Assembly: GCF_020882245.1 (NCBI RefSeq)
Contig: NC_083598.1
Coordinates: 33,951,858 to 34,015,857, forward strand
Direction: 5' to 3'
Source of the DNA: Rhopalosiphum padi
Taxonomy: Eukaryota; Arthropoda; Insecta; Hemiptera; Aphididae
Length of the DNA stretch: 64,000 bases
Under the pieces are notes generated by a model. That model had not been told where the DNA came from. It searched no databases and saw nothing but the letters and a program-made list of their open reading frames with translations. Shown here one piece after another: positions 38,773 to 50,472 of this stretch. The position numbers and the translations under genes are program-made. Position 1 is the first letter of the stretch. Every line of letters begins with the position of its first letter.

Positions 38773-39778
38773 ATGATGGTGAGTAAAATTCAGTAAATAA
38801 ATAAATATTGTATATTATATTTTACCTTGAAATATTAATAATTAATATGATTATTTATGTATACGTTAATAGAAATGACAAATATTGAAAAATTATGTAC
38901 ACAATTTGATACCATTTGAATACTGGATATATATTGTGCACTTTTTTGTTTGTTAGATTTCATTGACAGTTGTGATGCTTTATAGCTTAGGATTTGTTCT
39001 TCCTGTCTATGGCATTAAAGTTTATCAACATTTACCTTTGGTTCTTATGATTGGACCTATTATCGATAAAAATATGCGTACGTTGGGTATAGAAAACCTA
39101 ACAAATGACAGTGAGTAATGAGTATAATAAATAGTAATAGTGCCTTTATTTGTTTAACTTTAACACCCATGTATACAGTACCTATGTTGATTAATTGTAA
39201 AGTCAGTAATCTTAATTCAAAATGTAATATTTTCGAATATTATAAAAAAAAAAAATTAAACGTAAGGTTAACTTTTAAATCATAGTAAAAATATGGCTAT
39301 TGCCTATTATTAAAATATTACATTAATTATATATTTATTAAATATTACAAAAAATGCACTGAAATATTCGCACTACATTTTGAATTATTGTCACCGACTT
39401 TCTCATTAATTAGCATATGTATGTCGGATAACGAGCTCGACAATATTATGTACTTGTCCTTCACGTTTGTTAATAATAATACATATTTCATATGTCAATA
39501 TTTGATGTTATTTAGATTCGTGGAATAGTAAAGACTTCGACGTGTTTTTGATGTCAGTTTCTGGATTAAAACCCTTTATCATATTAAGAGAAACCGAGGA
39601 TGAAAATAGAGATACAGATGGTGATCAAAAAGCTATGTATAAGACCGAAGAGTTAAAGCCAGAAATTGATTTAAATAAAATACAATACTTTTCAAAGTCT
39701 TATCATATAGGACGCATTCACTTAGAGCAAATTAATACGCTTCGATTACTCCACAGAACAAAAAAAAATAAGTTTTAA
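38773..39778 (+). CDS. Secreted protein C (140 aa; micro-exon start)
   Basis: Exons 38773-38778 (ATG ATG, then GTGAGT), 38957-39110 and 39516-39778; 6+154+263 nt, phases 0 and 1, one open frame. The chain begins MMISLTVVMLYSLGFVLPVY, a signal peptide likely cut after VYG. Next comes YQHLPLVLMIGPIIDKNM, a short hydrophobic run, then a hydrophilic Asp/Glu/Lys-rich region (TEDENRDTDGDQK) and a basic C-terminus (LLHRTKKNKF). There are no cysteines in the mature chain and no known domain. The layout (two-codon first exon, phase-0 then phase-1 introns, signal peptide in exon 2) copies genes A and B, but sequence similarity is weak, so common descent is only inferred. The two-codon exon could instead be replaced by an ATG inside exon 2 (TVVMLYS), which would shorten the signal peptide. 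Confidence 0.75.
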
Positions 39779-39859
39779 ATTTTGTTTGATCTTATATTTA
39801 GTAAATGCTGATATAAGATATGCATCTGTATAATATATAGTGTAATACTGTAATAGCTA

Positions 39860-39865
39860 AATAAA
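39860..39865 (+). terminator. Poly(A) signal of gene C
   Basis: AATAAA about 80 nt after the gene C stop codon, followed by a second AATAAA-like word and a poly-T run. Confidence 0.55.
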
Positions 39866-40787
39866 AATAATAAATAAACCGATCAATTTTTTTTAATTTG
39901 ACTGTTGAGTTTAACTTTTATAATTTATTGTATAAATCATCTTGTGGTTAAATTTCTACGCTTATAAATTATAATTGTAAAGGTTAGTTTAAATTTGTTT
40001 ACTATTTTTATATTATACTATCATGATAAAACTATAATATTAATCAATTAAAAATGTAAAATATTTAAAATCAATTTATTTTCCATTTAAAATACAGTTA
40101 TTTATCTATAGGAATCGGGTTCAATAATATTATAGTACATAGCTGATGGCGGATACATTATGAATTTCTATATTATAATACAGACTGGTTTTGAAGTCCG
40201 TCGTGAGTCCATACAATCGACGGAGTTATATATAGTTAATAGCGGCTATTCTATTGTCAGAAAAATTTACGATCTACCACATGTCTACATCGGTTGTTAG
40301 TATGAACTTCGCCATTTCTGTGACCTCCAAAACAGCTAGATTTTGTTTTAGTTTTAACGTTATAACAGATTACACGCATTGATTTTCTTCGTTTGTTCAC
40401 TTCTCGTAGACGGTAATTTATTATTATTATAAACATGTCATTTAAAATGCCTATATGCTACTCCTTATAAAACGTTAAGGTCCGACTCTAATATGGTTTT
40501 ATATTATCTTGTTTTTAAATTTTAAATTTTTATACAAAAAAATAATTTAAATATTTTTTTATTATTTTTATTTTTTTATCTATTAAAAATCACGTTAAAT
40601 CACGCATTTTAATATTTAATAAATAATGATAGTGAAAAAATATTTTTATTTTTTCTGAATTATGTACATAATATAAAAATAATAATAATCTACATTTTTA
40701 TAGAATTACTAATTATAAAATGTGGAAAGTTTGGAACTTATTTCTAAACACAATTTGTACTCTAAAAAGTGATCCATCTGATAAATT

Positions 40788-40973
40788 ATGAACTCTGCAA
40801 TGTTCACGCCAATGTACAATTGTGAAAGTTCATTTTCAACGATGAATGCGATCGCCAAAACAGAGGAATATATTTATAGGCAAATCCAGAGAGTAGAGAT
40901 AGCTTGTATAATATTTCATCAACCTTCAGAAAATACATACCTAATGTTAAAAAAATATCCAATGATCAATTAA
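40788..40973 (+). pseudogene. Possible hAT transposase C-terminal fragment
   Basis: The frame contains YNCESSFSTMNAIAK, which resembles the conserved hAT dimerisation-region pattern (Cys-Glu, then Phe-Ser-x-Met-Asn, then a Lys-rich stretch). The rest of the 61 codons is poorly matched, and no upstream transposase part or terminal repeats were identified. Treat it as a degraded fragment, if it is real. Confidence 0.3.
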
Positions 40974-41109
40974 TTTACAAAACAAAACGTAATGAATGGA
41001 AAAGGTAATTTGTCAATTAAAAGCGATATGACATTTTCTGTAATAGGTAGTTTATATAGTTAAGTTTTTCAAACCCACGATAACTCTGAACTATATTGAC
41101 CTATATAAT

Positions 41110-41480
41110 ACACGTAAAATTGTATTAAGTTTGAACAACTATTTTACTAATACCCCAAAAATACACGTATAATATCGACGTTAATTAAACGCAATTTTAC
41201 CACCGAAAATATACGAATATACACCAACGTATTTTAAACCTAATATATTGAATTAAACGCAATTTTTCCACCGAAAATATACGAATATACACCGACGTAT
41301 TTTAAACCTAATATATTCGTACATTCTTACACGTAAATCGATTTAAGTTCGACCAACTATATTATACCAATACCCCAAAAATACACGTATTTATCGACGT
41401 CAATTAAACGCAATTTTTCCACCGAAAATATACGAATATACACCGACGTATTTTAAACCTAATATATTCGTACATTCTAC
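41110..41480. repeat. Segmental tandem repeat (about 140-150 bp unit, two full and one partial copy)
   Basis: Copy 1 is about 41110-41248, the partial copy 41249-41329, and copy 2 41330-41480. All three share AATTAAACGCAATTTT, CCACCGAAAATATACGAATA and CGTATTTTAAACCTAATATA. The full copies also share CCAATACCCC-type sequence followed by AAAAATACACGTAT. Differences are mainly point changes. Not coding. Confidence 0.85.
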
Positions 41481-42477
41481 ATGACCCGGGCTTATTGTAC
41501 AAACGAATATAATATTAGTATTGGTATGTACAATTTTTTTTAATGTAATCTTGACTGCGACATTTTGGTACGTGTCCCGATAAAGTTTTCCACCCCGGGT
41601 CTAAATGGTTCAAATTAATAAGATTATCTAATTTTTAAATGAATTCAATGATTTTTCTATTAATAAAATATTATCAAATACTTATATATTATACCTTTAT
41701 ACCTTTTAATTATAACTAATGTTCAAAAGATTCCATTTATCTACCAATTTAGGAAATATAGATTGACAAACATAATGTAAATTCCTAATAGATTTCTATC
41801 TATTTTTAAGGTAAGTAATTTAGTTATTATATATATTATATACCATTTAATCGCTATTGTTGTTTTTTTCCATATCACTGTTACGAATTGTGATTGTTAC
41901 ATAATGTGATATAAGTAATTATTGACCCATATTTATGCAATTATAAACAAATACATTAAAATACAATTTTCAAACTCATCAGAATAATTACTATTTAGGT
42001 ATCAAATTACTAATTGTTAATAATACTTGTTAAAACTTTGTTATACCTATAAATACTAGCTATATAATCTCGAAAAAAACACTTATGATCCTATTTATAC
42101 AACTTAATGTACGTGTGAGTATTTTTGTTTCTATTCAACTACATTAATCTGGAGTAGTTCTTTAATCAAGTATTACAAATAACGTTTAAATCTCATTTTT
42201 GTAATTTATTTATATTTTTGATTTTCCGTTCGTATTTTTCAGACAATTTAAATTAGTGATATTATTTTCTGTTTGTTTTGGTTTAAAGCCAGCCAATAAT
42301 ATACATACTCCATTATAACCTTGGCATTATATACTTTAAATTTTATGATTTTTATGTATCTTTTCATTATTTTTATTAGTCATCGTGAACTGTAATTATT
42401 ATTTTTGAATCTTAATTTAAAGTTGTTTTAATTTATTATATTCTATATAATATTTACCATACATTATTTTATGTATA

Positions 42478-43240
42478 CAGGGTGATTCACTAAAAATGCT
42501 CACCCCTATTTTTTTTCATTTAATAATAAATTTATTCAAATTCCAATCTTTGACATTATTAAATATACTTTGTACTTATATTTTTAGAGTCCATATTTTT
42601 AAAATTTATGAGATTTTTAATTTGTATACTATATACTTAGGGAACGCCCTATGTCGAAGTTTCCTTTATTACTTTTAATTAATTAATGGTTATTTTCTTT
42701 TTAAATTGTTAATGTATATAATTAGTAGGTATAAATAGTTATTAATATGGTTATATAAAATATAAATAGATTTTAAAAATTATTTCAAAAAAAAAAAATA
42801 AAATAGACGTAATATTGAATCTAGTAGGTATATTATATTTTATCATACTTTTTATAAATTATAAATGCCGATAGATAAATATTTATTACTAAAATACAAC
42901 CAATTTCCATATTTTCCAAACCCATTATTGTGAATATATTATAATCTATTATGATACACAAAGTTTAATAACTCAATAACTATTCGTTTCAATTTTGATC
43001 GTGATACAAAAACATTTTCTAAAAAAATTACCACTAAATAATTTCCAGTAAAAAAGGAGGATAATAATTTGAAAAATAGAAGTTTTTATCTGCACAAGAT
43101 ACTCTGTAAAACTTTAGTAATAAAAAAAGTCTAAAGAATTTGAAAATACGATCTTTTAGTTAGGTGCCAAACACTAAATTTTTAAAAACTGCCTAACTGA
43201 AGAATAATTAGGTGGTAATCATGTTTGATGAATCACCCTG
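42478..43240. mobile_element. MITE of the CAGGGTGATTCA family (copy 2)
   Basis: TA-flanked, with ends CAGGGTGATTCACTA and TGATGAATCACCCTG as a clear inverted repeat. 763 bp. The left part (TTTCATTTAATAATAAATTTA) matches copies 1 and 3. There is no transposase frame, so it is non-autonomous. Superfamily is uncertain; the TA duplication suggests Tc1/mariner or a relative. Confidence 0.8.
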
Positions 43241-43479
43241 TATATGCATGTACCTAATTTTTAGGTGTTGTATATAATTAATGTTGTTGTAAATATTAAA
43301 ATTATTCCAAAATATTTTCATGTAGCTGATATGTATAAATTATATATACAATAACATAATGATGCAACAATAATTGTCTCGATATAATTTATTGTTATTT
43401 GTTTTCAATTCAGTAAACTGCGTAATTCATTTTAAGATACAAAAGTATATTATTATTATTATATAGATTATAGATACAC

Positions 43480-44110
43480 CCATGGCCGGATTTACTTAAA
43501 AGGTGCCCCTAGGCTAATAAAATACAAACGCCCCTATTCCTTGGAACATCATTTATTCAATAAGAGTTGAGTGTCCCCCTCCTTATTAATTTACCAATTT
43601 TATGATTATACAAAAATGTATAATGATTAAATTAAAAATTTTCAGTCAACAAAACAAATGAACAATAATTGATATTTTCGACTAACCAGTCGAGTTTTTT
43701 TACTGTAAACGACACTATAGTTCCAAAGAAATAATTGGTTTAACCACCAATCCCTTTTTCACTGTATTTACTTTTCTCTCACATAATGACTCGCAAAAAT
43801 TTAAATATGACATTATTATTTCTCTAGTTATATTTTTAAATTTTAAATTTATTTCATATTCCATACGATTTCCACCACCGTGCCCAATAGATAAATGTAT
43901 TTCATGTAAAATTTTAAATAACTCTTCATTATAAGCATATAATTTTACACAATTACCTTCTGCAGTTACCTACTGGCATAATTAATTTTTCTTCTCCTAA
44001 TACTGTCATTACGTCATATTTTTCATTAATTTTTAATTGGTTTTCTTCTCTAGCCCTGGATGATACACCTCAATATTTCAGACTCGCACGTTTTATAATG
44101 TGATAAAAAA
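43480..44110. repeat. Interspersed-repeat remnant
   Basis: Begins CATGGCCGGATTTACTTAAA with GGTGCCCCTAGG, a word pattern typical of repeats rather than of genes. No intact frame or defined ends. Confidence 0.3.
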
Positions 44111-44559
44111 AAAACTTGAAAATATATTTTTTAAATTTATTAAATTGAATTTTATAGGAAAGGTACACCTAAATATAACGGCGTACGTCAGCCATGTACA
44201 TTAGAATATACATGTTTATGGTCGAAATTAAATATAGGTATATATAGTACCTATAGAAGGTATATCTTATACCTACACAATATTATATGAATTGCGCGCT
44301 GGTGCCGAATTACGTGCAACACAAACTGCAGACGTATCATAAAATATTACATATGGCGATGTGCCTACCATTAATATAAATTCGTGTCGGATTGGTTTAC
44401 ATTTTATACAGGTAGTTTCATTAAATAACATTAACATATTTTAGAAATGACAAAATAGTGCGTATTATAATAGTCTTTTATACATAATGTATACTCTCTC
44501 TATATATGTGTATATATATTATATAGGTGTATTAAGTGGTGTATATACTATTAATTTAT

Positions 44560-44612
44560 TTTACACACACGCACACATATATATATATATATATATTTTT
44601 TTTTTTTATAAA
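44560..44612. repeat. (CA)n(TA)n(T)n compound microsatellite
   Basis: ACACACACGCACACA, then about ten TA units, then a T run. Confidence 0.85.
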
Positions 44613-45412
44613 TATATAAGCGTCGGTACTATACTGTTATACTATTCACTGTCTATAGTGTCTACCGGGACCTTGTTTTATTCAGGCGCGTATATACGCG
44701 GGGCATTGGCCTATTGGAGTATAGATGATGCATACGGATACCGGGAGATATATATACTGGCGGGCCATGTGCGCTCCGCAGCTCCGCGTGTGTATACTTT
44801 CCCCTTGTGTTTTTGAAAAAAAAAACGAGAAACGAAGTATAATATATTCTATGTACCTACGTATTAACTTATATATATAATGATACGTGTGTATAATACA
44901 TATACATATGGGTTGGCGTAACTGTAAATAGGCTTTTTTAAATTTTTTCCCGGTAAAGAACAAATTGACCCTACGCATCTGGTCGCATTCTACAAAAAAA
45001 AAACCAACAATAATAAAAGAACAATAATATAATATACTATATATACAATAAACATATACGTAATGTGTTATACGAGCTACATATAGGCAGATCGTTAATA
45101 GATCGCAAAACTAAATAATATATACATAAAATATTGCAATTAAAATAAACCGTTAATATTATTAACGATCCGTACATGTGATCAATTGCCCCTTTATCTA
45201 TCAGACGAATTATTCGAGACGCGAGTAACGTGAAATTATTACGCGCGCGCGATCGTACATATAATGCCTATATCGAATAATAATATTCCCTCGCACCGAA
45301 AATGTTAAATTAATAATAACATATATATAAGAGTGTATTGACCTGTCCTATTTTTTGGAACTTAAAGAAGAGCACACGCCACGTTGTACCTTCATAATTT
45401 TATTCTTCGTTT

Positions 45413-45414
45413 TC

Positions 45415-45447
<33 letters not shown>

Positions 45448-45534
45448 TTAGATACATATAGTAAGAAGGATGTATAATATATATATATAATATACACATA
45501 TACAATAAACATATATAAAGAGAGAGAGAGAGTT
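45413..45534. repeat. (GA)n microsatellites
   Basis: A (GA)n tract at 45413-45447 and a second (AG)n tract at about 45519-45532, separated by (TA)n-rich DNA. Confidence 0.85.
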
Positions 45535-46408
45535 GTAAATATATAAAATATCGGGTAATTAAACCTATATATGTATACGTAAAAACTATTTTCCACCAAA
45601 GTATTATACTTATATGGTGTTAAACTATAAATGTATATCGACAAATAAATAATCACAAGGTTAATAGACATTTTCTCTTCTTTGATTTTCGTAACAGTTC
45701 GTTAGCTGAATAGGTTTATTTAATACATATATGTATATATATATTACATTTCAATTGTTATTAATCCACTGCTATAGCTAGTGCTTGCTGTTAAATAGAG
45801 AATAATACGTATAATACATAACATTACAAATTACCCATACTAAGTGTATACTACAAATAAATATATTTATTGTATTCATATTAAGTATGTATAATAAATA
45901 GTTTAATACTTTAATGTACGACGAGTGATTTTATCGAGTTTCGCACGTGAAGAACGATCGAGAGAGACGGAGACAATAATGGTGAATTTTGCGTACGTTG
46001 TCCTCTTGAGGTGGTTTATTTATATCTTTATATTGTGTTCTTTTAAAGTATGCATTAAGATATATGCTTCAGTTGTAAACATATATTGAAACGATTTACA
46101 TATTATATTCAGTTATCAGAGAGAGTTCGGAGATGTTCTCTTTTTTTTTCATCCAATACATTACCGACAATAAAGAAAGTCTTCGGTTTCCATTCAAATA
46201 ATCGAATTTCGTGTCTAGTATAACGTATTTTCTTATGAACATTTCACCGTTATTCTCCCCGCAGTAGGTAGACGTACTCCACTATTATATTATATTCCGG
46301 TACACGCGTGGAGTCTGAAACACGTGTATTAGTAAGATTATAAACTATTTAAAATATGCGTTATTCCATAATTTAATGGAAAAAAGTTTTAAATCAAATA
46401 TATACATT

Positions 46409-46989
46409 TAGGGTGACCATATAGTTATGAAAAAAAAAAACAAAACCGGACAAACGATTTAGGTTTAACTCTAAAAAATAAAAACCTCCAATAATAGTAC
46501 ACGGTGATTTTTATATTTTTATATTATGGAGATAATGTTTTCTTGTTACACATATATATATATATGTATATGGTAAAGTCCCTTATTGTAGGGGTTAATA
46601 ATATTACACCTATTAGTATAGGTCTCATCACGCTTGTTGCTGACAACTGTTCGTATAATAGTCACTCGACGCTCATTATTATACACAAAAAATGTTGTTT
46701 TTTAACTATTAACTTTGAATTCAATAATTATTCAATATATAAAAGAGTAACAATATTTTTTATTTTTTTTTCATGCACAGGTGTGCGTACATACCCGCAC
46801 GGCCACACGTATGCGTTTTCTTTTACACATACCCATATGTATATAATAATATAATGGAGATAACGGGACTATCTACTAAAACGGGACAAAATGCGTCTCG
46901 TTCGAAGTCGTCGAGGCAAGGGGACATGATGCTCAAAAAAGAGACAATCCCGTCTTAAACAGGACGTGTATGGGCGTATGGTAACCCTA
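46409..46989. mobile_element. MITE with AGGGTGACCATAT ends
   Basis: Ends TAGGGTGACCATAT and GTATGGTAACCCTA form an imperfect inverted repeat about 580 bp apart. Internal CCGGACAAAC (left) and ACGGGACAAAA (right) are further repeat-like words. No transposase. Confidence 0.55.
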
Positions 46990-47324
46990 CCCACCCTAGA
47001 CGTTTTATACGTTATATTATTGTTTATTATACTCATAGTAATTATAAAAAAATTACAGTAGTGTATCTGTTTATTTTATAACATATAATGATTTTATTGT
47101 GATGTATATTATGACAAAATCGATCGTCATAATTACATAGTAAATTCATACAGATATTTGTTAAATTATTTAAAATGCAATATTAGTTTTCATTTGACCT
47201 CGTGAAACAACTACTAATGATAAAATGTCAATTTTCTGCTTGTTTTTCAATGTTAAATCGTTAAATATTGTTTATGCATCTAATGTTTCATAAGAAACCC
47301 GTGTATAACGCTCTCAATAAAAAG

Positions 47325-47392
47325 GCGCGCGTGTGTGTGTGTGTTTATGTGTATATATGTGTGTGTAGTGTGTATACTCTATATGTATAGAT
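47325..47392. repeat. (GT)n-rich microsatellite
   Basis: GCGCGTGTGTGTGTGTGTG followed by further GT/TA-rich dinucleotide runs. Confidence 0.75.
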
Positions 47393-48692
47393 AGATCCCT
47401 ATACTATGTAAACATCCAACTTAATTTCGTTTGCTGATCATTTTAATGAATAAACACAATTACGTTTTAATTATTCTGTTCGTGAATTATAATTGTAATA
47501 ACTATAATAGCTATAATAGTATTATACACTTATATAATAATGTTGCATAGTGCATTTATACTAAAGACTAAAGTGTATAGGTATAACCAAACTACCTAAT
47601 AATATAATAAGCAGTAAACGGTCAAATACCCCATGGCGATTTAAAATACGCGCAATAGAAGTATACGGTAGGTACACGCGGCGATATCACACAACTGTAT
47701 TGATCCCTGCTTGAATTTGTCGATTTAGACACATATTTTTCATGTGCTCAAAGTATATAAATCATCCAAATCACCTACCGTTTGGCTTCCATTTCTTTTA
47801 TTTTTATTTTCAGTACGACTAGGTACCTACTCAACAATAATGCGTGGTCCGGGACGACACAATGCGACGCTTACAAAGCAGGTTAGCGTTCGACGTCTAT
47901 ATGCATATAATACGTAGTAGCAGCTGTATACCATCCATATCTGTGTTAATGTATCATTTTCTTTTTTATCTGAAACTAACGGAACAGGTCATTGGAGTTC
48001 CGGGGAGAAAGTACTATAAGTTATAACTGTAAACACGGCGATCCGAAAAATCCCCTAAAACTGATACATTTTCGGCGTTTTACGTTTTTCATAACCAGTA
48101 GCCGAGCGCAGCGTGTAACGGGACAGGTTTGAAATGGGTCCGAAACCGTATTATAACGGTCTTGTGACGTAAAATTTGTGGATATTACTGTAATTTTTTT
48201 TGATACCCCGCACGGCCACGACGGCTACCGTTTCATATACCCATTATACACATATATTGTATACGCCTTTCTCCAGAGACCAAAAAAGAGAATATTACAA
48301 TAAATGTATACACATATGCCGGAGAAGAGAAACGAAAAGAAGAGAAAATCATGGGGGGGGAGAGGAAAAAATCCGCCACAAAGAGAAAAAGGCGGAACCG
48401 CGCGCGAGAAAAGGCGTGATTGAAGAGAATAGGAAAAAATAATGGTGGGGGCCTTCAGGACAGAAGAACTGGAAAAAATGGGTGGAGTATGAGGAGGGGG
48501 AGTAAGGAGAAAAAAGAAATACTTTTCGAACGCGCGCACATTATTACTATTATTATTATTATATAGCAATAGGCGATATATGTGTTATCATCTGTACGCG
48601 GTCGAGTTTAGGGGTCAAGGCCGCCCGTTAGGTGTTCTCTCTCGTCGGATACCGTGCCGCGAACAGTTAACATATATATACATATATGTATA

Positions 48693-49498
48693 CAGGGTGA
48701 TTCACCGGGCGTCACCCCATTTTTTCCTTTAATAATGAATTTATTCAATATTTTAGAATTTTTGGAATTTTAAGTATACTTATTATTTAAAGACCATATT
48801 TCAATTACTTGAATTATTTATGCCATCTAAAGAATATTCTTGAACTATGCTAAATTATTTTTTCTAAGGGACTATCCTTTTCATTGTAAACTGCTGAACA
48901 GAGACCTGTTATTTTAATACAATTTTTAATTAGCATAGTTTCTAAGTTATTAAACTTTAAGTATTATAAGGATAATAATCCATAATAATTATGGGTTTAA
49001 ATAAATTGAGGCTACCTATATGATGATTTTAAAATTATTAATAACGTATTAGTCTTTAATAATTTATAAAATTTGTCTAATCATCATATTATTAAGTACT
49101 ATATAAACTAAATATACATTACAACAATTTTATAACTGCTATAAAAGCATTATTAAGGGTCATTATTATTTTGCATGAAGTTGAACAACTAGAAAAATTA
49201 CTCGTAAATGTTGATTCGAATGAATCAACATCTTCAAAAAAATCACCTGTATAATTTTAATATCAACAATATTTACATTATTTACAGAAACATAAATTTT
49301 GATTCTCGTTTGTATGAAATAAGTAAGTTAAAAGTTTCACCACACAATGCGTTCTTATTAAATGGTTTACGGTATACCAACTCAAAGTACACTATATATG
49401 TAAATGTGGTTTTCGAAATAACATACAATTTTAAAAACTATAAGAACTGCATTATTAAAGAATAAAAAGGGGGCATCATACAATGTTTGATCACCATA
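48693..49498. mobile_element. MITE of the CAGGGTGATTCA family (copy 3)
   Basis: Left end TA/CAGGGTGATTCACCGG is intact. The right end is decayed, but ATGTTTGATCACC near 49483 corresponds to ATGTTTGATGAATCACC of copy 2. The interior (AATAATGAATTTATTCAA) matches the other copies. An 85-codon frame inside it is not a gene. Confidence 0.65.
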
Positions 49499-49901
49499 AG
49501 GATATAACGTGTCAGGGGAGATTGGTGTGACTGGCGTGACTGGTGTGAGGCTAAAGTCCATACCGCCTAAAATTATTTGAAGATCACTCAAATTATTTTG
49601 GGTAAATGCGCTTAGTAAAATTGTCAACTTTATTTTTTCTACATCTAATGTAAATGTATATTATAATGTGCAATATTAAAAGTACCAATTACGTTTAAAT
49701 CGTTTAATATAAATTACCTATCTCAAAAAATATTTAATATACCCGTAGTGGCTGTAGTGCAAAAACATGTGTGTGGGTGATGACTTGATGACTATAGTGG
49801 CCCCGTACCTAGTTTTGTGATTAAAAAAATGTCAACTCTCCAGCTCTCATCCTTTCCCTAACCCTCGAAAAACTTTAAATTAAAGGCCTAGTAACGTCCA
49901 C

Positions 49902-49932
<31 letters not shown>

Positions 49933-49934
49933 CG
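49902..49934. repeat. (TA)n(TG)n microsatellite
   Basis: About nine TA units followed by about seven TG units, in the gene-free stretch before the 50-kb promoter. Confidence 0.85.
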
Positions 49935-50139
49935 TATTATACTATTATATATTTATATGCAGGCGAGTAAGGCGACTTGCAGGTGCGAATCACTCTGTAT
50001 AATATATCACGCACGTGATCTCAAAACGCACACACAAAAACGCGTATTTTATAACGACGTGTTCTAAAAAGAGCCCGCGGTAATATCATATATATATATA
50101 TATATTATATAGGTACGCTGCACTATATTTTATTCGGAC

Positions 50140-50290
50140 CGGCCGACTGATCTCATTTATCTCGCGGCAGACGCGCGCGCGAAGAAAGATAAAAACGGTG
50201 GCGGCGGCGGCGTCGGTGGAGGCGGCGGCGGTGACGGCTAAAACGACGGCGACGATGATGGCTCTGCGATGAGTACGAGTTCAGTTCAAC
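50140..50290 (+). promoter_or_regulatory. CpG-rich promoter with TCAGTT initiator
   Basis: A short CpG and GGC-rich island (GCGGCGGCGGCGTCGGTGG) in AT-rich DNA. The arthropod initiator TCAGTT lies at 50281-50286. A start there would make the ATG at 50473 the first AUG of the transcript. No TATA box at -30, as is usual for this promoter type. Confidence 0.6.
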
Positions 50291-50472
50291 TACATCTACC
50301 CGTCGGCGCACACGTGTTCCAGCCATTGAACATTGCGGGATTCAATTTTATAATTTCAAACAATTTTTTCAAATTATTTTTTTCCCGCCAATATTGACGA
50401 GACGCTCATAACATCATTTTCACATATTATTTTCATTGATTATACAATATTATAATTATATATACCTACACG

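Larger units (their letters stand above)
39900..42470. other. Intergenic, repeat-bearing DNA
   Basis: No supported gene. The block 40177-40400 is less AT-rich than its surroundings (TCCGTCGTGAGTCCATAC and following) and is probably an old repeat or exon relic that I cannot place. The region also contains the hAT-like fragment at 40788 and the segmental repeat at 41110. Confidence 0.4.

Noticed and set aside
41110..41480. CRISPR-like repeat array
   Set aside because: The copies are long, adjacent and diverged, with no regular spacers, and this is a eukaryotic genome.
44487..45671. Tyr/Ile-rich ORFs of about 100 codons on both strands
   Set aside because: Products of TA/TG/GA microsatellites; they encode runs such as IYIYIYI and have no splice context.
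48200..48569. ORFs in the purine-rich AGAGAAAA region
   Set aside because: Low-complexity polypurine DNA; Lys/Glu/Arg or Ser/Phe/Pro runs on opposite strands with no domain.
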